From assembly GCF_018736105.1 (NCBI RefSeq), contig NZ_CP076135.1, positions 3,470,001 to 3,534,000 of the forward strand: 64,000 nt of DNA, given 5' to 3'. Below are positions 62,349 to 64,000 of the stretch, one piece after another (position 1 is the stretch's first letter; every line of letters begins with the position of its first letter). The notes beneath the pieces were generated by a model. The model did not search any database and was not told where the DNA came from. It saw nothing but the letters and a program-made list of their open reading frames with translations. Position numbers and translations under genes: made by a program. This DNA is from Bradyrhizobium sediminis. Lineage in GTDB: Bacteria; Pseudomonadota; Alphaproteobacteria; Rhizobiales; Xanthobacteraceae.

Positions 62349-62804
62349 ATGCTGAACGACATCTACAACAAGCGCATCATCGAACTGGCCGGCAATATAC
62401 CCCGGCTCGGACGCCTCCCCGACCCAGACGCCAGCGCCACGGCGCATTCCAAGCTGTGCGGATCGACCGTCAAGATCGATCTCAAGATGGAAGGACCCGT
62501 CGTCACCGACTTCGCCCATGACGTGAAGGCCTGTGCGCTTGGGCAGGCCTCTTCATCCATCATGGCAAGTCACGTCGTCGGCTCAACCGCCAATGAATTG
62601 CGCGAGTTACGCGAGACCGTTCGCAGGATGCTGAAGGAAAACGGCAGGCCGCCGGAGGGCAAGTGGGCCGATATCGCGCTGCTCGAGCCGGTGCGCGACT
62701 ACAAGGCCCGGCACGCCTCGACGATGCTTACCTTCGATGCCGTGGTCGATGCGATCGGCCAGATCGAGGCGAAGGCGAAACAGCCGGCCTCGGCGCAGGG
62801 CTGA
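62349..62804 (+). CDS. NifU/IscU-like iron-sulfur scaffold protein
   Basis: 151 residues. Fold features LNDIYNKRIIELAGNI and HSKLCGSTVKIDLKMEG with Cys 37, and VKACALGQASSSIMASHVV with Cys 71. The third IscU Cys is absent: the segment PVRDYKARHASTML carries His-Ala where Cys usually sits. So it may bind metal by two Cys plus Asp/His, or not be a classic scaffold. It is a single gene beside folE and hisI. Confidence 0.8.
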   Translation: MLNDIYNKRIIELAGNIPRLGRLPDPDASATAHSKLCGSTVKIDLKMEGPVVTDFAHDVKACALGQASSSIMASHVVGSTANELRELRETVRRMLKENGRPPEGKWADIALLEPVRDYKARHASTMLTFDAVVDAIGQIEAKAKQPASAQG

Positions 62805-62810
62805 TCGCCG

Positions 62811-63728
62811 CTACTTCTGAACCGGAACCGTCGCCGCGACGCCGCCGGTCGGCACCATGGCTTCCGCGGTCTTGGTCGACTTCGCCGGTTGCGGATGGGC
62901 CTCCCCGTCGATCGCCTTGCTCACGAAACGATCCTGCACAGGTTTCGCCGTCGCCTCGGCCATCGGCACGGCCGAGCCATCCATCTGAGGCAGCACCGCG
63001 GCGACCGCATCCGTGGTGACGAGGTTGCTCAGCCGCAATTCCGCCCGCGACAACTCGTGCAGGTCTTCCCACGGCGGCACGCTCAGCGACAGCGACAGCA
63101 GATCGCCCGTACCTCCCATATCGAAGGTGTATTTGGCGAGGCGTCCGATGTCGCGTTCCACGATCATCAGATCCTGCGCGCTGTAGCTCGCGGCCCTGGC
63201 GTCGTCGGCGCGGTCGCCCATCCAGATCTGATGCACCCTGACATGCGCCGTTTCCGGCACATAACGCGTCTTGCCCGACAGCAGCAGGAACACGCACATC
63301 GACTCGCAATAGGCTTCGGGCGCGACGCTCGCGCGCTCGCCCTGCGCACTTCGGGTCTGGATGCTGGTGCCGACCGTCGTCAGCATGCCGAGGCTGCGCC
63401 AGCGCCGCCCGAGCGCGATGGAATCATTGACCGAGCCGCCGCTGGAATCCAGCACGATGGTGGCGCCGCCGAGCTGCCGTCCGCGCGCGAAATCGTCGAA
63501 ATCCTTGGGGCTGTCGGCAGTCACGATGCCGACGGCGCTGACCCAGCCCCGGCAATCCGGCTGGCAGGCGACCCAGCTGAACTTCATCGGCAACTTGCGT
63601 TCTTCGAGGGTGACGCCGGCATGTGCACGGCCGCCATCGCCGGCCATCATGGCAGGCAATACGATGCAAAGTGCGGCGGCGCCGATGAGCGCCCAGCCGC
63701 CGGATCGAAGCGACTTCACGAGCCTCAA
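62811..63728 (-). CDS. ClpP/crotonase-like periplasmic protein
   Basis: About 305 residues. TTG 63728 has AAGGA 6 bases ahead and leads to an N-terminal hydrophobic segment (GGWALIGAAALCIVLPAMMA) as a signal or anchor. The fold segments ATIVLDSSGGSVNDSIALGR, YCESMCVFLLLSGKTRYVPE and VRVHQIWMGDRADDARAAS resemble the ClpP-like COG3904 group, with Ser and His candidates for catalysis. The end is a Pro/Thr-rich tail. It converges with the iron-sulfur gene, 6 bases apart. The GTG 63719 is an alternative start. Confidence 0.8.
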   Translation of the reverse strand: MRLVKSLRSGGWALIGAAALCIVLPAMMAGDGGRAHAGVTLEERKLPMKFSWVACQPDCRGWVSAVGIVTADSPKDFDDFARGRQLGGATIVLDSSGGSVNDSIALGRRWRSLGMLTTVGTSIQTRSAQGERASVAPEAYCESMCVFLLLSGKTRYVPETAHVRVHQIWMGDRADDARAASYSAQDLMIVERDIGRLAKYTFDMGGTGDLLSLSLSVPPWEDLHELSRAELRLSNLVTTDAVAAVLPQMDGSAVPMAEATAKPVQDRFVSKAIDGEAHPQPAKSTKTAEAMVPTGGVAATVPVQK

Positions 63729-63966
63729 TTTGGTTCCTTCCCCAAAACCCCTTGTCGGACGATGGTAACGGCCCCAGTTCAACGCCGAAGGATTCTGTCA
63801 CAGCGGCGTCATGAAAAAGTAACCTCGCGTCACAGAAGCGTCTATTAACATTTTCCGCACCGCCACCGAACAGATGCGGTATTTTGACGGGTGTGACTCA
63901 AATGCATATCCGTAGATGTGCGGTGCGGGTTCCATGCAAGGGAACCGAGCAAACCATCGCTCAACG

Positions 63967-64000
63967 ATGAGCCAATCGCCCATGAAGCATTCAGCGGATT
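63967..64000 (+). CDS. Possible start of a gene running off the window
   Basis: An ATG at 63967 begins MSQSPMKHSAD and stays open to the edge. No strong Shine-Dalgarno; too short to judge. Confidence 0.2.
   Translation, partial: MSQSPMKHSAD

Overview
The window comes from a GC-rich alphaproteobacterium, most likely Bradyrhizobium or a close relative. Support for this: the lineage-typical rpoB/rpoC/nusG proteins, four tRNAs around the secE-nusG-rplKA-rplJL-rpoBC core, several palindromic intergenic repeats of the kind that litter Bradyrhizobium chromosomes, and a 14-codon ORF with a 17-nt extended Shine-Dalgarno that matches my memory of rreB, a gene described only in Bradyrhizobiaceae. It reads as ordinary chromosome; I see no transposase, integrase, phage gene or CRISPR array.

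Layout. 1-4.7 kb: the 3' end of an unidentified gene, an ABC exporter and an FAD oxidoreductase/methyltransferase fusion. 4.8-19.1 kb: rpoC, rpoB, rplL, rplJ, rplA, rplK, nusG and secE, all on the minus strand, with a cupin gene and a 2-hydroxyacid dehydrogenase between rplJ and rplA. 19.5-24.4 kb: OpgC-like membrane protein, tRNA-Trp, a serine hydrolase, a short-chain dehydrogenase (SDR) and a histidine phosphatase. 24.6-35.0 kb: lipid and acyl-CoA type genes (SDR, EamA transporter, APH-like kinase plus acyl-CoA dehydrogenase with a divergent TetR regulator, bioB, a second TetR divergent from a tautomerase/alcohol dehydrogenase/MaoC operon, and a class III CoA-transferase). 35.2-43.5 kb: tRNA-Gly, the rreB-like gene, small membrane and secreted proteins, a DGPF protein, an FkbM methyltransferase, tRNA-Tyr, rlmB, a NiCoT-type nickel/cobalt transporter, a dienelactone hydrolase, an SGNH hydrolase and tRNA-Thr. 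43.5-53 kb: mostly envelope and periplasmic proteins (RlpA-like, TPR-caspase, beta-barrel outer-membrane protein, lipoprotein, His-rich protein, TPR protein, S10 carboxypeptidase) with gene-poor, repeat-bearing spacers. 53.2-64 kb: secreted FecR-like protein plus CHASE2 cyclase, NAD kinase, response regulator plus Hpt protein, DUF2336 protein, SLT transglycosylase, hisI, folE, a NifU/IscU-like protein and a ClpP-like periplasmic protein.

How it fits together. The tRNA-Thr(UGU)/Tyr(GUA)/Gly(UCC) set, rlmB, tRNA-Trp and the secE to rpoC block look like one ancestral translation/transcription neighbourhood, related to E. coli thrU-tyrU-glyT-thrT-tufB-secE-nusG-rplKAJL-rpoBC, here opened up over about 38 kb by accessory genes. 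The items most worth a second look are the rreB-like gene with promoter and terminator (35798-35998), the kinase/acyl-CoA dehydrogenase pair with a predicted TetR operator, the tetR 3'-end duplication flanking bioB, the signal-peptide-bearing TPR-caspase, and several short genes that standard gene calling tends to miss. All start sites and operators are predictions by eye.
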